A DNA stretch of 52,524 bases, taken from Mycobacterium sp. (GTDB taxonomy: Bacteria > Actinomycetota > Actinomycetes > Mycobacteriales > Mycobacteriaceae). Under the pieces are notes generated by a model. It worked only from the letters and a program-made list of their open reading frames with translations, made no database searches and had not been told where the DNA came from. The position numbers were made by a program, and so were the translations under genes. Location of the stretch: NCBI GenBank assembly GCA_025966225.1, contig JAOPVI010000254.1:1-52524 (forward strand), written 5' to 3'. Below, in pieces: positions 8,797 through 16,984 of this stretch (its first letter is position 1; each line of letters begins with the position of its first letter).

Positions 8797-9564
8797 ATGA
8801 CGATCCGCATCGGCACGTCCGGCTGGTCCTACGACCACTGGAACGGCGTGCTGTACCCGTCCGGCCTTCCGGCGAAGGACCGATTGAGTCGCTACGTCCG
8901 AGAGTTCGACACCGTCGAACTGAACGCAAGCTTCTACCGCTGGCCCCGCGAGTCGACCTTCGCCAAGTGGAACGCACAGCTGCCCGAGCACTTCGAGCTC
9001 TCGGTCAAGGCCCACCGCGGGCTCACACACTTTCGCCGACTGAAGTCGCCAGAGCCATGGGTCGGTCGCGTTGAACTGGCGTGGGAGGCGCTCGGTGACC
9101 GGCCGAAGGTGCTGTTGGTTCAGCTGCACCCCGAACAGCAACGCGACGACGCGCGACTCGACTACTTTCTGACCTGCCTCGGTTCTACCCGCGTCGCAGT
9201 GGAACTGCGTCACCCGTCGTGGGACGACCCCGCGGTGTACGCGCTCCTGGAACGCCACGGAGCCGCCTACGTCGTGATGAGCGGCGCTGGGCTGCCATGT
9301 GTGCTGCGAGCCACCGCAAACACGGTCTACGTACGCATGCACGGGCCCGACGCCCACTCGCTGTATGCGGGTTCATACTCCGGCGACGATCTGCAGTGGT
9401 GGGCCGAGCGCATCGCAGAATGGGCGGAGCAAGGTCGCGACGTGCTGGTGTACTTCAACAACGACGGATACGGCTACGCGGTCCAGAACGCACGCGAACT
9501 GATTCGGCGGCTTGGCCGAGATCAGTCGTCCTGCCACGGCGGCGTGTCGCCCATCTTGTCGTAA
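8797..9564 (+). CDS. DUF72 domain protein
   Basis: 255 residues. The family opening IGTSGWSYDHW, the FDTVELNASFYRWP segment and the YFNNDGYGYAVQNA end are diagnostic of DUF72, a TIM-barrel-like family of unknown activity. It directly follows the dehydrogenase. Its 3' end overlaps the convergent gene at 9522-9896 by 43 bp, so the last ~14 residues may be species-specific. Confidence 0.88.
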   Translation: MTIRIGTSGWSYDHWNGVLYPSGLPAKDRLSRYVREFDTVELNASFYRWPRESTFAKWNAQLPEHFELSVKAHRGLTHFRRLKSPEPWVGRVELAWEALGDRPKVLLVQLHPEQQRDDARLDYFLTCLGSTRVAVELRHPSWDDPAVYALLERHGAAYVVMSGAGLPCVLRATANTVYVRMHGPDAHSLYAGSYSGDDLQWWAERIAEWAEQGRDVLVYFNNDGYGYAVQNARELIRRLGRDQSSCHGGVSPILS

Positions 9565-9896
9565 TACTTCGCCAAATGGCTCTTCACGCGGCCGATATCG
9601 GACTTCGGAAGGTCGACACCGCCTCGGGACCCCTGCATGATCGCAGCCGCCGCGATCACGCCCCGTGGTACCGCCTGCAGGCGGCCGTCGATGACGTCGG
9701 CAATCAGCAACTTGTATGCGGTGAAGTTGTCCTTGTTCTCCTTGTCGTACCAGACGTGCGCGTCGCGGTATTTCTGATTCGGCGCATCGCTGGCTTTGGC
9801 CCACTTCCGTACCCGCTTCTCCGCGGCACCCCCGTCCCAGCGGCGGTCACGGGCGGCGAGCGGAAGGTCCTGAAAACTACTCACTGACACGGCCAT
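9522..9896 (-). CDS. Hypothetical protein, possibly DUF6582-like
   Basis: 124 residues from the ATG at 9896. A perfect AGGAGG sits only one base before that ATG but 7 bases before a GTG at 9890, so translation may start at the GTG two codons in. The conserved-looking core is TAYKLLIADVIDGRL, a GVIAAAAIMQGSRGGVDLP stretch and SHLAKYYDKMGD near the C-terminus. A similar module occurs beside phage head-maturation proteases, but no other phage gene is present here. Function unknown. It is divergent from the hemerythrin gene. Confidence 0.7.
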   Translation of the reverse strand: MAVSVSSFQDLPLAARDRRWDGGAAEKRVRKWAKASDAPNQKYRDAHVWYDKENKDNFTAYKLLIADVIDGRLQAVPRGVIAAAAIMQGSRGGVDLPKSDIGRVKSHLAKYYDKMGDTPPWQDD

Positions 9897-10005
9897 ACCT
9901 CCTGGGTCGCTGCCTGAATTCCCGTGCGATCGATACTCGAAACACCCGCGCGGGCCTTCGAGAAGTGGACCGGTGAGTGGTCGGGCAGCTAGCGTGTTAG
10001 TCGAC

Positions 10006-10581
10006 ATGGCTGACATCACCACGTTGATACTCGCCGACCACACCTGGTTCCGCGAGCAGTTCGCCCGGCTCGACTACCTCCAGGCCCGCAAGTCGGCCGG
10101 ACGCGATGCACTCCAACGGGTTTGGCGCCCCCTTGCCGACAAGCTGGATGTCCACGCCTACATCGAAGAGCAGATCTTCTATCCGCAGCTACTGCAGCGC
10201 GGAGTTGACGATCCCGAGGGCGAAACGCTCGATGCGATCGGCGATCACAACGACATTCGGGACGGCGTCCGAGACGCCGACGCAGCCGAGCTCGGCACCG
10301 ACGAATGGTGGGCAGCGGTCGGTCGGACCAGGGCGGCCAACGACGACCACATGGGCGAAGAGGAACGCGAAGGGCTAGCTGACTTTCGTCGCCATGCGCC
10401 CATCGGCCTTCGCGAGGCGCTCGGTCGCCAGTACCGCGAGTTCATGGCCGAGCACCCCACGACCAAGGGTTTGCGCATCGTCGACCGCGACCCACAGGCC
10501 TATGTCGACGAGGTCGAAGGCAAAGCCGAGCAGCAGCCGAAGAGCACGTCACTCGGCATCGGCAGCCTCAAAGGGCAGTGA
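10006..10581 (+). CDS. Hemerythrin HHE domain protein
   Basis: 191 residues. A four-helix bundle pattern carries the di-iron ligands of HHE proteins: His in LADHTWF, HAYIEEQIFYP, GDHND and NDDHMGEEE. Such proteins bind O2 or sense iron, oxygen or NO in the cytosol. The C-terminal ~40 residues are a hydrophilic tail. There is no Shine-Dalgarno before the ATG, and a TAGCGT -10-like element ends 10 bp upstream, so a leaderless start is possible. An in-frame GTG at 9994 is an alternative. Confidence 0.85.
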   Translation: MADITTLILADHTWFREQFARLDYLQARKSAGRDALQRVWRPLADKLDVHAYIEEQIFYPQLLQRGVDDPEGETLDAIGDHNDIRDGVRDADAAELGTDEWWAAVGRTRAANDDHMGEEEREGLADFRRHAPIGLREALGRQYREFMAEHPTTKGLRIVDRDPQAYVDEVEGKAEQQPKSTSLGIGSLKGQ

Positions 10582-10587
10582 CGTCGT

Positions 10588-11655
10588 CTACCGCAGGAAC
10601 TCGACGAGGACCTCGCTCATGGCGGGGATTGCGTTGCGCGCGATCACTTCGTAGCCATGAGTGCTCAGGGTGGGAAGGCAGAGCAGTCCCGCCCGGGCTG
10701 TGAGCCCACTCGCCTTCGCGTGGGACGCGTCGGACTCGAATGCGCCAAGGACCGCGGCTTGAGGGGAAAGGTGGAGTTCCGTTGCGATGTCCATCAGCCG
10801 GTCCGCGACGTCCGTGTCGTAGACGCACATCGCGTCGCTGTAGCCGATGATCGGACCGCCGGTGACGCTGGTGGTGTACTCGGCCTCGGTCGGACCTACC
10901 TCCAGCGCCAGGGTGAGCGAGCCGGGAAGGGTGCGGCTGGCATAGGAACCGCCGACGCCGCCGACCTCCTCGTTGGTCGTGAACACGAAGTAGACGTCAG
11001 CGGCTGGCCGTAGTTCCCGCTCGCGCAGCAGACGTGCTGCCTGAAGCGACGCGGTCACCGCGGCGCGGTCGTCCATGAAGTAGCAACCGAGGAAGTCTCC
11101 GACGTCGACGAGCGTCCGCTTGCTCCGTTCCACGCAGACTCGGGTGCCCGGATGCACACCGGCGGTGGCCAACTCCTCGGGCGTGCACCCGGTAAATACA
11201 TAGACGTGCAACCAATCCAGGGACTTGTCGCCCTGGTCGGGTTTCGTCTCCCAAATCCGTCGGCTCTCCTTCGTGGTGTGCTCCGAGCCAACCGCCAGCA
11301 CCCCGATCAGCGTGTGCCGATCACCGAGCACGGCGACGGGGCCCAGACCGAAGTTGGCCGGATACATCGTGCCCAACTGGGTGACGTGCAGCGTGCCGTC
11401 CGGTTCGATCCGCTTGACCAGCATCGACAACTCGTCGAGATGCGCCATCACCCGGGTGGCCGACCGTTTGTCGTCGTCCTTGCCGTGAACGAGACCGACC
11501 AGGTTGCCTGCTTCGTCGACCCACGCCTCGTCGACGACCGGCGCGAGCTCACGACGGCACACCTCGCGCACGGCCTGCTCTTGTCCGCATGGTCCGTATG
11601 TCGCCAGAAGTTCCTGAAGCAGCTCCCGACGCAGTCGGCTGTCTGGGCCCGTCAA
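10588..11655 (-). CDS. M42 family metallo-aminopeptidase
   Basis: 355 residues. Metal and catalytic residues typical of M42/PepA-like dinuclear peptidases are visible: HLDELS (ligand His and catalytic Asp), the bridging Asp in FMDDRAA, TTNEEVGG (catalytic and ligand Glu), EVGPTE, and the last ligand His in STHGYEV. It should remove N-terminal residues from peptides in the cytosol. Its ATG overlaps the stop of the upstream Rho-N-like gene (ATGA, 11652-11655), so translation is coupled. It is convergent with the hemerythrin gene. Confidence 0.88.
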   Translation of the reverse strand: MTGPDSRLRRELLQELLATYGPCGQEQAVREVCRRELAPVVDEAWVDEAGNLVGLVHGKDDDKRSATRVMAHLDELSMLVKRIEPDGTLHVTQLGTMYPANFGLGPVAVLGDRHTLIGVLAVGSEHTTKESRRIWETKPDQGDKSLDWLHVYVFTGCTPEELATAGVHPGTRVCVERSKRTLVDVGDFLGCYFMDDRAAVTASLQAARLLRERELRPAADVYFVFTTNEEVGGVGGSYASRTLPGSLTLALEVGPTEAEYTTSVTGGPIIGYSDAMCVYDTDVADRLMDIATELHLSPQAAVLGAFESDASHAKASGLTARAGLLCLPTLSTHGYEVIARNAIPAMSEVLVEFLR

Positions 11656-11909
11656 CCGTTGCGCAACTTCGAGATCAACTTGCCTTTGGTGAGGCCCGAA
11701 TAACCTGAGATTCCCAGCTCCTTCGCGCGCTTCTTCAGATCGGACACTGTCCAGTCGTCGTAGGACCCCGCCTCGCCGCCCTTCCGCCCCACGGCAGACT
11801 TCCCCCGAGCAGCGGCGGCATTGGAGATCCGAGCGGCCTTCTGCTTGGAACTACCTTCCTTGCGGAGGTCCTCGTACATCTTCTCGTTCTTGATGGATGA
11901 ATTGGGCAT
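11652..11909 (-). CDS. Small protein with Rho-N/SAP-like C-terminus (DUF7218 type)
   Basis: 85 residues. The N-terminal part has the motif MYEDLRKEG and ARISNAAAARGKSAVGRKGG, a basic stretch; the C-terminal WTVSDLKKRAKELGISGYSG is a Rho-N/SAP-type helix-extended-loop-helix likely to bind nucleic acid. Mycobacteria have several such proteins of unknown role. ATG 11909 follows AAGGGAAG. The stop is coupled to the M42 peptidase start by a 4-nt overlap. Confidence 0.8.
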   Translation of the reverse strand: MPNSSIKNEKMYEDLRKEGSSKQKAARISNAAAARGKSAVGRKGGEAGSYDDWTVSDLKKRAKELGISGYSGLTKGKLISKLRNG

Positions 11910-11931
11910 CGTCAGCTTCCCTTCACTTGAA

Positions 11932-12279
11932 TCACTTGAATGCGCCGGCCAGCAATGCTGCGTCGACCGCGAGTAATGCGAATCCAACAAGCGGGACAAG
12001 GGTTCCCAGCCTTCGACGCGCCGTTACCACCGACACGGCGAGCACTATCACCGCGACAACGGGAGCGCCGTAGAACATCACCCCGAACGCCAGGTCGCCG
12101 GGCCCTCGGCAGGCCTGCTCAGAGCAGCCTGCGGTACCCATCACCTGGCCGGTGGCGAAGAACATCACGGCTGCCGCAGCCGGAACGGTCAACACCGCAA
12201 GCACCCAGTTCACCCAGGTCATCGCCCGCCCGCCACGGCGGGCACTTTCGTTCGTCCGTTTCTCATCGATCGTTGCCAT
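11932..12279 (-). CDS. Small three-helix membrane protein
   Basis: 115 residues. A basic hydrophilic N-terminus of about 20 residues is followed by three hydrophobic helices (starting near WVNWVLAV, DLAFGVMFYG and LGTLVPLVGF). Two Cys lie in the first loop (GCSEQAC). Family not recognised. The ATG at 12279 has no strong ribosome site. It lies 22 bp upstream of the Rho-N-like gene, so the two and the M42 gene may be one transcript. Confidence 0.65.
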   Translation of the reverse strand: MATIDEKRTNESARRGGRAMTWVNWVLAVLTVPAAAAVMFFATGQVMGTAGCSEQACRGPGDLAFGVMFYGAPVVAVIVLAVSVVTARRRLGTLVPLVGFALLAVDAALLAGAFK

Positions 12280-12373
12280 GTGGTGGGCATACCCCGAGTG
12301 CGCCGCCGAAAACCGACTTCGTCGAGCGCCAAGGGCTGGGCCAACGCGGTACCCCGGTGCGAGGATGGATGAC

Positions 12374-12889
12374 ATGGACGCGGACCATCCCGAGCGAACT
12401 CAGGGCTGGGACCGCGGCGCCCGCTCGGAAACAGAAACCGAACGCCTGGACCGGAACTGGTCGAACCTGCTGCAGGAACTGCGAGTCGCTCAGACGGGTG
12501 TGCAGCTGCTGACCGGTTTCCTGCTCACGCTGCCATTTCAACAGCGGTTCGACGTGCTCGACCACACCATGCGCGTCATCTATCTGATCACCGTGGGCTG
12601 CTCGATCGCCGCGACCGTCCTGCTCATCGCTCCCGTAGGGATACACCGGGCGTTGTTCCGCAGACACCGATTGGCGGTGCTGGTCTCCGCGGCGCACCGG
12701 TGCGCATACGCGGGGCTCGTACTGCTTGGACTGGCGTTGGTCGGAGTCACCGTCGTCATCTTCGACGCCGTGTCCGGCCCGACGACCGGCGTCGCGGCCG
12801 GCGTGGTGGCACTCGTCGCGTTCTTTGCATTCTGGGTGGCCATTCCGCTACTGCTGCGCCGCGGCGAACAGCAGCCACCTGCGCCCTAG
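12374..12889 (+). CDS. DUF6328 family membrane protein
   Basis: 171 residues. A charged N-terminus (SETETERLDRNWSNLLQE) leads into four hydrophobic helices, the pattern of DUF6328 proteins of actinobacteria; function unknown. GCGAGG ends 9 bases before the ATG at 12374, so that start was preferred over the ATG at 12365, which adds three residues but would sit directly on the ribosome site. It is divergent from the gene at 11932-12279 and convergent with the ANTAR gene. Confidence 0.8.
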   Translation: MDADHPERTQGWDRGARSETETERLDRNWSNLLQELRVAQTGVQLLTGFLLTLPFQQRFDVLDHTMRVIYLITVGCSIAATVLLIAPVGIHRALFRRHRLAVLVSAAHRCAYAGLVLLGLALVGVTVVIFDAVSGPTTGVAAGVVALVAFFAFWVAIPLLLRRGEQQPPAP

Positions 12890-12902
12890 CCCAAGGGCCC
12901 AG

Positions 12903-13208
12903 TCAGCCGGACGACATCCGTAGGTGCGCCGTGCGGACCAGGTCGTCGTAGGTGCGACGGTCGCCAGGAGGGTGCTGTTGGGACGCCGTGGTGAGATCCG
13001 CAACGATCTGCTCGGCGAGCAGTCGGAGCTTGACATTGCTGTGTTGAGATCGAAGGCGCAGCAATTCGAAGGCAGCGTCGGCGTCCATGCCGTAGACGAA
13101 CATGAGCATGCCCTTGGCCTGTTCGATGACGGCGCGGTTTTCGACCACCTCGGCAACGGCGGCACCGAAGTCGTCGGTTGCGGGGCTTCCATCGGTTCCT
13201 ACGCTCAT
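12903..13208 (-). CDS. ANTAR domain protein (RNA-binding antiterminator type)
   Basis: 101 residues. Residues ~25-80 match the ANTAR three-helix bundle: NRAVIEQAKGMLM, then the DADAAFELLRLRSQHSN helix and the LRLLAEQIV helix. ANTAR domains bind paired hairpins in leader RNA and prevent termination. There is no attached GAF/PAS or receiver domain, so signal input is unknown. ATG 13208 lies 6 bases after GGGAG; an in-frame ATG at 13220 is less well placed. Confidence 0.85.
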   Translation of the reverse strand: MSVGTDGSPATDDFGAAVAEVVENRAVIEQAKGMLMFVYGMDADAAFELLRLRSQHSNVKLRLLAEQIVADLTTASQQHPPGDRRTYDDLVRTAHLRMSSG

Positions 13209-13383
13209 GTCGACTCCCATGCACACAAACGGCCTGTTCTGATCGCCGCAGGTGGAGGCACGTCCGCTCGACGGTGCGGGCGGTGGAAACCATGCCGAGG
13301 TCTGGGGCAATACCTGCTTTGTACCGCTAGTCCACGATTTGTTCAACTAGTGAAATATGGTGCCGTAGTCGTTGTCCATGATT

Positions 13384-13650
13384 CTAGGCGGAATGCCTTG
13401 TGGCACAGTCAGTCTCTGCGAAACCCGGAGCACATCCAGGCGCTAGCCACCCGGGTGCAAGAGGACCCGCAGGGCCGGTCAGTGCGGGCAGCAACCCATC
13501 ACCCTTGGTGGAGCCGATTCGCCCCTTGTACCGGTTCACGATGTGCAGCACCTGCTCGCGGTACCGCCCCACCACCAAGCGATACGTCTCGGGCTCCACC
13601 TGGGTGGACAACGCCGTCGAGTCGACCAGACCCACGTGGTCGGGTGGCAA
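13384..13650 (-). pseudogene. Fragment of a class III adenylate/guanylate cyclase domain
   Basis: The first ~55 codons read like the middle of a class III cyclase catalytic domain: GLVDSTALSTQVEPETYR, then VGRYREQVLHIVNRYKGRIGSTKGDG. After KGDGLL, where an intact domain continues with FGHP/AHEDDA, the reading becomes unrelated Pro/Ala-rich sequence. There is no proper start and no N- or C-terminal partner. This is probably a gene remnant. It lies in an otherwise gene-free stretch between the ANTAR gene and lysE (13209-13736). Confidence 0.6.
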
Positions 13651-13659
13651 AACGCCACC
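13643..13659. other. Short hairpin near the cyclase fragment
   Basis: GGTGGC-AAAAC-GCCACC, a perfect 6-bp stem with a 5-base loop. There is no T-run, so it is not a typical terminator. It is next to the ACATTAG inverted repeat and may be part of the lysE control region. Confidence 0.3.
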
Positions 13660-13663
13660 TCCT

Positions 13664-13682
13664 ACATTAGAGACGCTAATGT
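13664..13682. promoter_or_regulatory. Operator-like inverted repeat upstream of lysE
   Basis: ACATTAG (13664-13670), AGACG, CTAATGT (13676-13682): a perfect 7-bp inverted repeat in locally AT-rich DNA, 55 bp before the lysE ATG. The geometry fits a TetR- or MarR-type operator. LysE exporters are often controlled by a divergent LysG, but no LysG gene is adjacent here. Confidence 0.45.
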
Positions 13683-13736
13683 TGAATAAACATCTTTAGC
13701 TGTACTCAGGCAATCCGGTTCCCTAGCGTCGATGGC

Positions 13737-14336
13737 ATGAGCTCGCCTCTGATCGTCGGATTCCTGGCGTCCTTCGCGTTGATCGCGGCCATCGGCGCCC
13801 AGAACGCGTTCGTGCTGCGCCAAGGCATCCGCTGTGAGCACGTGCTGCCGGTCGTCGCGATGTGCACGGTCTCCGACATCGTGCTCATCGCGGCCGGCAT
13901 CGCGGGCGTCGGCGCACTCATCGCCGCACACCCCGGAGCACTCGACGTGGCGAAGTTCGGGGGCACGGCGTTCCTGGTCGGATACGGGCTGCTCGCAGCG
14001 AAGCGCGCGTGGCGGCCCGTGTCCCTGAGCCCGTCGGACGCCACCCCGGCGCGCCTCGCCGAGGTGTTGGTCACGTGCGCGGCGCTGACGTTCCTCAACC
14101 CACACGTCTACCTCGACACCGTCGTCCTGCTCGGCGCACTTGCCAACGAACACAGCGACGGCCGCTGGCTCTTCGGAGTCGGGGCGGTGACCGCAAGCGC
14201 GGTGTGGTTCACCGGTCTCGGCATTGGCGCACGCCGACTCGCCGGCGTGTTCGCCACGCCGCGGACATGGCGCATCCTCGACGCGTTCATCGCCGTCACG
14301 ATGATCGCGTTGGGCGCCTCGCTGGCCGTGGCCTAA
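13737..14336 (+). CDS. LysE/ArgO family amino-acid exporter
   Basis: 199 residues with about six membrane helices. The family signature [13 protein letters not shown] lies near residues 19-31 and [14 protein letters not shown] in the middle; both are diagnostic of LysE/ArgO exporters of basic amino acids. It acts in the cytoplasmic membrane. The upstream region holds an inverted repeat that may be its operator. The 218 bp after it, to the M20 gene, contain TTGCA-A-TGCAA (14357-14367 area) and a short open frame of unclear meaning, but no gene I can support. Confidence 0.88.
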   Translation: MSSPLIVGFLASFALIAAIGAQNAFVLRQGIRCEHVLPVVAMCTVSDIVLIAAGIAGVGALIAAHPGALDVAKFGGTAFLVGYGLLAAKRAWRPVSLSPSDATPARLAEVLVTCAALTFLNPHVYLDTVVLLGALANEHSDGRWLFGVGAVTASAVWFTGLGIGARRLAGVFATPRTWRILDAFIAVTMIALGASLAVA

Positions 14337-14554
14337 GCCCATCACGCGATCTTGATTGCAATGCAAATCCCCATTCACCGCCGCGGGCAGGCGACCTAGT
14401 GCTGATCGACTCCACGCACTCACCACGCTGTTCGGCGGCACCGACAGCCTGCGCAACCTGTGGCGCAACCTCGCCACGATGACTTGACACCCGCCGTTCG
14501 CCACGCCCGCTCGGTGCATCGCTCGCCGTATCCTGTGCAAGAGGAGGAACCGAC

Positions 14555-15811
14555 GTGAGCATTGCGCTGCCCGCCGACTGGGCCGACACGCTCGGCGCCG
14601 AGCTGGCCGGCCTCTATCGCGACCTACACGCCAATCCGGAGCTGTCCTTTGCCGAATACCGCACGGCCAAGAAGGTGCAGGAGGCTCTCGCACCCCTGGC
14701 ACCGCTCGGCCTGGAGGTCACCGACGGCGTCGGCGGCACCGGGCTAGTTGCCTTGCTGCGCAACGGTGCTGGCCCAGTCGTCATGCTGCGGGCGGACTTC
14801 GATGCCCTACCGGTCGAAGAGCGCACCGGCCTGCCGTATGCCAGCACCGTCCATGCCACGGACGCCGACGGCACCGACGTCCCGGTCATGCACGCCTGCG
14901 GTCACGACATGCACGCCACGGCACTGGTGGGCGCACTGCGCCTGCTCAACGTGCTCAAGGACACCTGGTCGGGCACCGTGATGGCGGTGTTCCAGCCCGC
15001 CGAGGAGTTGGGCGCCGGTGCGCAGGCGATGATCGACGACGGTCTGTTCGATCGCTTCCCACGGCCCGACGTGGTGCTCGGTCAACACGTGGCGCCGCTG
15101 CCCGCCGGGATGATCGCGTACAAGACCGGAGTCGTGATGGCCGCCGCGGACTCACTGAAGGTGCGGCTGTTCGGGCGGGGTGGGCACGGCTCGCAGCCGT
15201 CCGCGACGATTGACCCCGTGGTGATGGCATCCAACGTCGTGCAACGGCTGCAAACGATTGTCTCCCGGGAGCTTTCACCGTTCGATCCGGCGGTGGTCAC
15301 CGTCGGTTACCTGCGCGCCGGGACCAAGGACAACGTCATCCCCGACGACGCCGAACTCGGCATCAACGTCCGCACCTTCAGCGAGGAGGTGCGCTCGACC
15401 ACCTTGTCGGCGATCACGCGGATCGTCAACGCGGAGTCCGTTGCGTCCGGTGCCGACAGGGCACCCACGGTGGCGACTTTGCACAGCTTCCCCGTGACGA
15501 CGGTCGACGACGCGGTCATGCAGGAGGTGGCCGCCGTCTTCCGTTCGCACTTCGGTGACGCCCACGTGATCGAATCGCCGCAGCCAGTGGCCGCGAGCGA
15601 GGACGTCGGCCTCTTCGGCAGCACCCTCGGCGTACCGACGGCCTTCTGGTTTTGGGGCGGCTACGACGACGACCGGATCCAGCAAGCCGTCGCAACTTCA
15701 AAGCCGCTGCCGACCAACCACTCTCCCGAGTTCGCTCCAGCGCTAGAGCCGACGCTGTCCACCGGCGTGGAGGCACTGACGCTGGCCGCGCTGTCGCGCC
15801 TCGGACGCTAG
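14555..15811 (+). CDS. M20 family amidohydrolase/peptidase (hippurate hydrolase-like)
   Basis: 418 residues. M20D motifs are present: HANPELSFAE near the start, RADFDALPVEE, HACGHDMHATALVG (metal-binding Cys and His), FQPAEELGAGA with the catalytic Glu, and GRGGHGSQP at the start of the dimerisation domain. Members hydrolyse N-acyl amino acids or amide conjugates in the cytosol. The GTG start at 14555 is preceded by GAGGAGGAA. Mycobacteria have several AmiA/AmiB-like paralogues; the exact one is not assigned. Confidence 0.9.
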   Translation: MSIALPADWADTLGAELAGLYRDLHANPELSFAEYRTAKKVQEALAPLAPLGLEVTDGVGGTGLVALLRNGAGPVVMLRADFDALPVEERTGLPYASTVHATDADGTDVPVMHACGHDMHATALVGALRLLNVLKDTWSGTVMAVFQPAEELGAGAQAMIDDGLFDRFPRPDVVLGQHVAPLPAGMIAYKTGVVMAAADSLKVRLFGRGGHGSQPSATIDPVVMASNVVQRLQTIVSRELSPFDPAVVTVGYLRAGTKDNVIPDDAELGINVRTFSEEVRSTTLSAITRIVNAESVASGADRAPTVATLHSFPVTTVDDAVMQEVAAVFRSHFGDAHVIESPQPVAASEDVGLFGSTLGVPTAFWFWGGYDDDRIQQAVATSKPLPTNHSPEFAPALEPTLSTGVEALTLAALSRLGR

Positions 15812-15908
15812 CCGGGGGCGGACGTTCGCTGTCCCGACGCCGAATGTTCAGGTGTGCCCGCCGTCCACCCGTGCGCGGCTGCGTCAGGATCGAAGAGTGG
15901 ACTTTGCC

Positions 15909-16982
15909 ATGCTCGACGTCCCGCGGGAGACGCCGCCTGAAGATGCCGACGCCTACCTCCGCACGGCCATCGCATGGCACTTCGGCGCCGACACGGGGTC
16001 GCCGTTCTGGTTGCGCGCGGCCAAGGAGCTGGACTTCGACCCGCTGACCGACGTCCTCGGTTACTCCGACTTGCGCCGGTTCCCGAACTTGGTCGACGAA
16101 TTACGAAGCGTCCCAGTCGAAGACCTCATTCCCCGTGGCTACGGACATCCGCGTCCGATACCGCGGATCTACGAGTCGGGCGGCACGACGGGCGCACCCA
16201 AGCGCACCGCGCAGCTACCCGACTGGGTCGAGCAGGTCACGCGCTGGCAGGTCGAGGACTTCTCCGCTGGCGGCTTCGTGCCGGATCAGGGTCTGCTGTG
16301 CCTGATGCCGAGCGGACCCCACGGCGTCGGGCACTTCGACCGGGAAGTCGCCGAACGACTCGGGTCGACGTTCCACGCCATCGACCTCGACCCGCGGTGG
16401 GTCAAGAAGCTTGCCGCCCGCGAGGCGACGGCGGAAGTCGCAGCCTACGTCGACCACGTCGTCGACCAGGCCTGCTTCATCCTCGAAACCCAGTCGGTGG
16501 CGAACCTGCACGCGACGCCGCCCCTGTTGGAGGCGCTGGCACGGGACGACGCGCTGGTCGACCTGGTGAACGAGAAGATCCAGTACGTCCTGCTCAGTGG
16601 TGCACACGTGGACCTCGACACGTACGACGTGCTGCGGGACGTGTTTCCCGGGGCGGCCATCGCGACCGTCTACGGCAGCACGATGATCCTGTCGCAGGCC
16701 GCCACCCGGATCCTCGCCGACGGCACCGCCGCGTTCGATCCCCGCACGCCGTACGTCGTGTTCTGGGTGACCGACCCCGAGACCGGGGAGCAGGTCCCGT
16801 ACGGCGAGCGCGGCCAGGTCGTGATGAACCACGTCAGCAAGGGCATGTTCATCCCGAACAACCTCGAACGAGACACGGCCCTTCGACTGCGCGGCCCGGT
16901 CGGCAGCGTCGGCGACTCGGTCAGTGCGGTCGCGCCGGTGGCGGTGTTCGGCGGCGAACCCGTCATCGAGGGCGTGTACTAG
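15909..16982 (+). CDS. Adenylate-forming enzyme, LuxE/EhpF-like
   Basis: 357 residues. The ATP-binding P-loop YESGGTTGAPKRT lies at about residues 88-100, and a second motif around VYGSTMIL corresponds to the adenylate-contact region. It is shorter than acyl-CoA synthetases and lacks a normal C-terminal domain, as in LuxE acyl-protein synthetases and the EhpF-type enzymes of phenazine pathways. It should activate a carboxylic acid as acyl-AMP. The aldehyde dehydrogenase starts 2 bp after its stop, so the pair probably converts an acid to an aldehyde. ATG 15909 was chosen; an upstream ATG (15852) adds an unconserved Arg-rich stretch. Confidence 0.75.
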   Translation: MLDVPRETPPEDADAYLRTAIAWHFGADTGSPFWLRAAKELDFDPLTDVLGYSDLRRFPNLVDELRSVPVEDLIPRGYGHPRPIPRIYESGGTTGAPKRTAQLPDWVEQVTRWQVEDFSAGGFVPDQGLLCLMPSGPHGVGHFDREVAERLGSTFHAIDLDPRWVKKLAAREATAEVAAYVDHVVDQACFILETQSVANLHATPPLLEALARDDALVDLVNEKIQYVLLSGAHVDLDTYDVLRDVFPGAAIATVYGSTMILSQAATRILADGTAAFDPRTPYVVFWVTDPETGEQVPYGERGQVVMNHVSKGMFIPNNLERDTALRLRGPVGSVGDSVSAVAPVAVFGGEPVIEGVY

Positions 16983-16984
16983 CC

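Noticed and set aside
13643..13682. Intrinsic terminator
   Set aside because: The hairpin lacks a T-run and the second repeat has operator geometry; treated as regulatory instead.
14341..14554. Short open frame between lysE and the M20 gene
   Set aside because: About 43 codons ending at 14486 with no start codon or ribosome site; not supported as a gene.
13662..14702. Long minus-strand open frame over lysE (346 codons)
   Set aside because: Arg- and Gly-rich shadow of the real lysE and M20 coding sequences; no recognisable motif and it crosses a gene boundary.
15974..16984. N-terminal extension of the aldehyde dehydrogenase frame
   Set aside because: This part is the alternative frame of the adenylating enzyme; the true start is the GTG at 16985.
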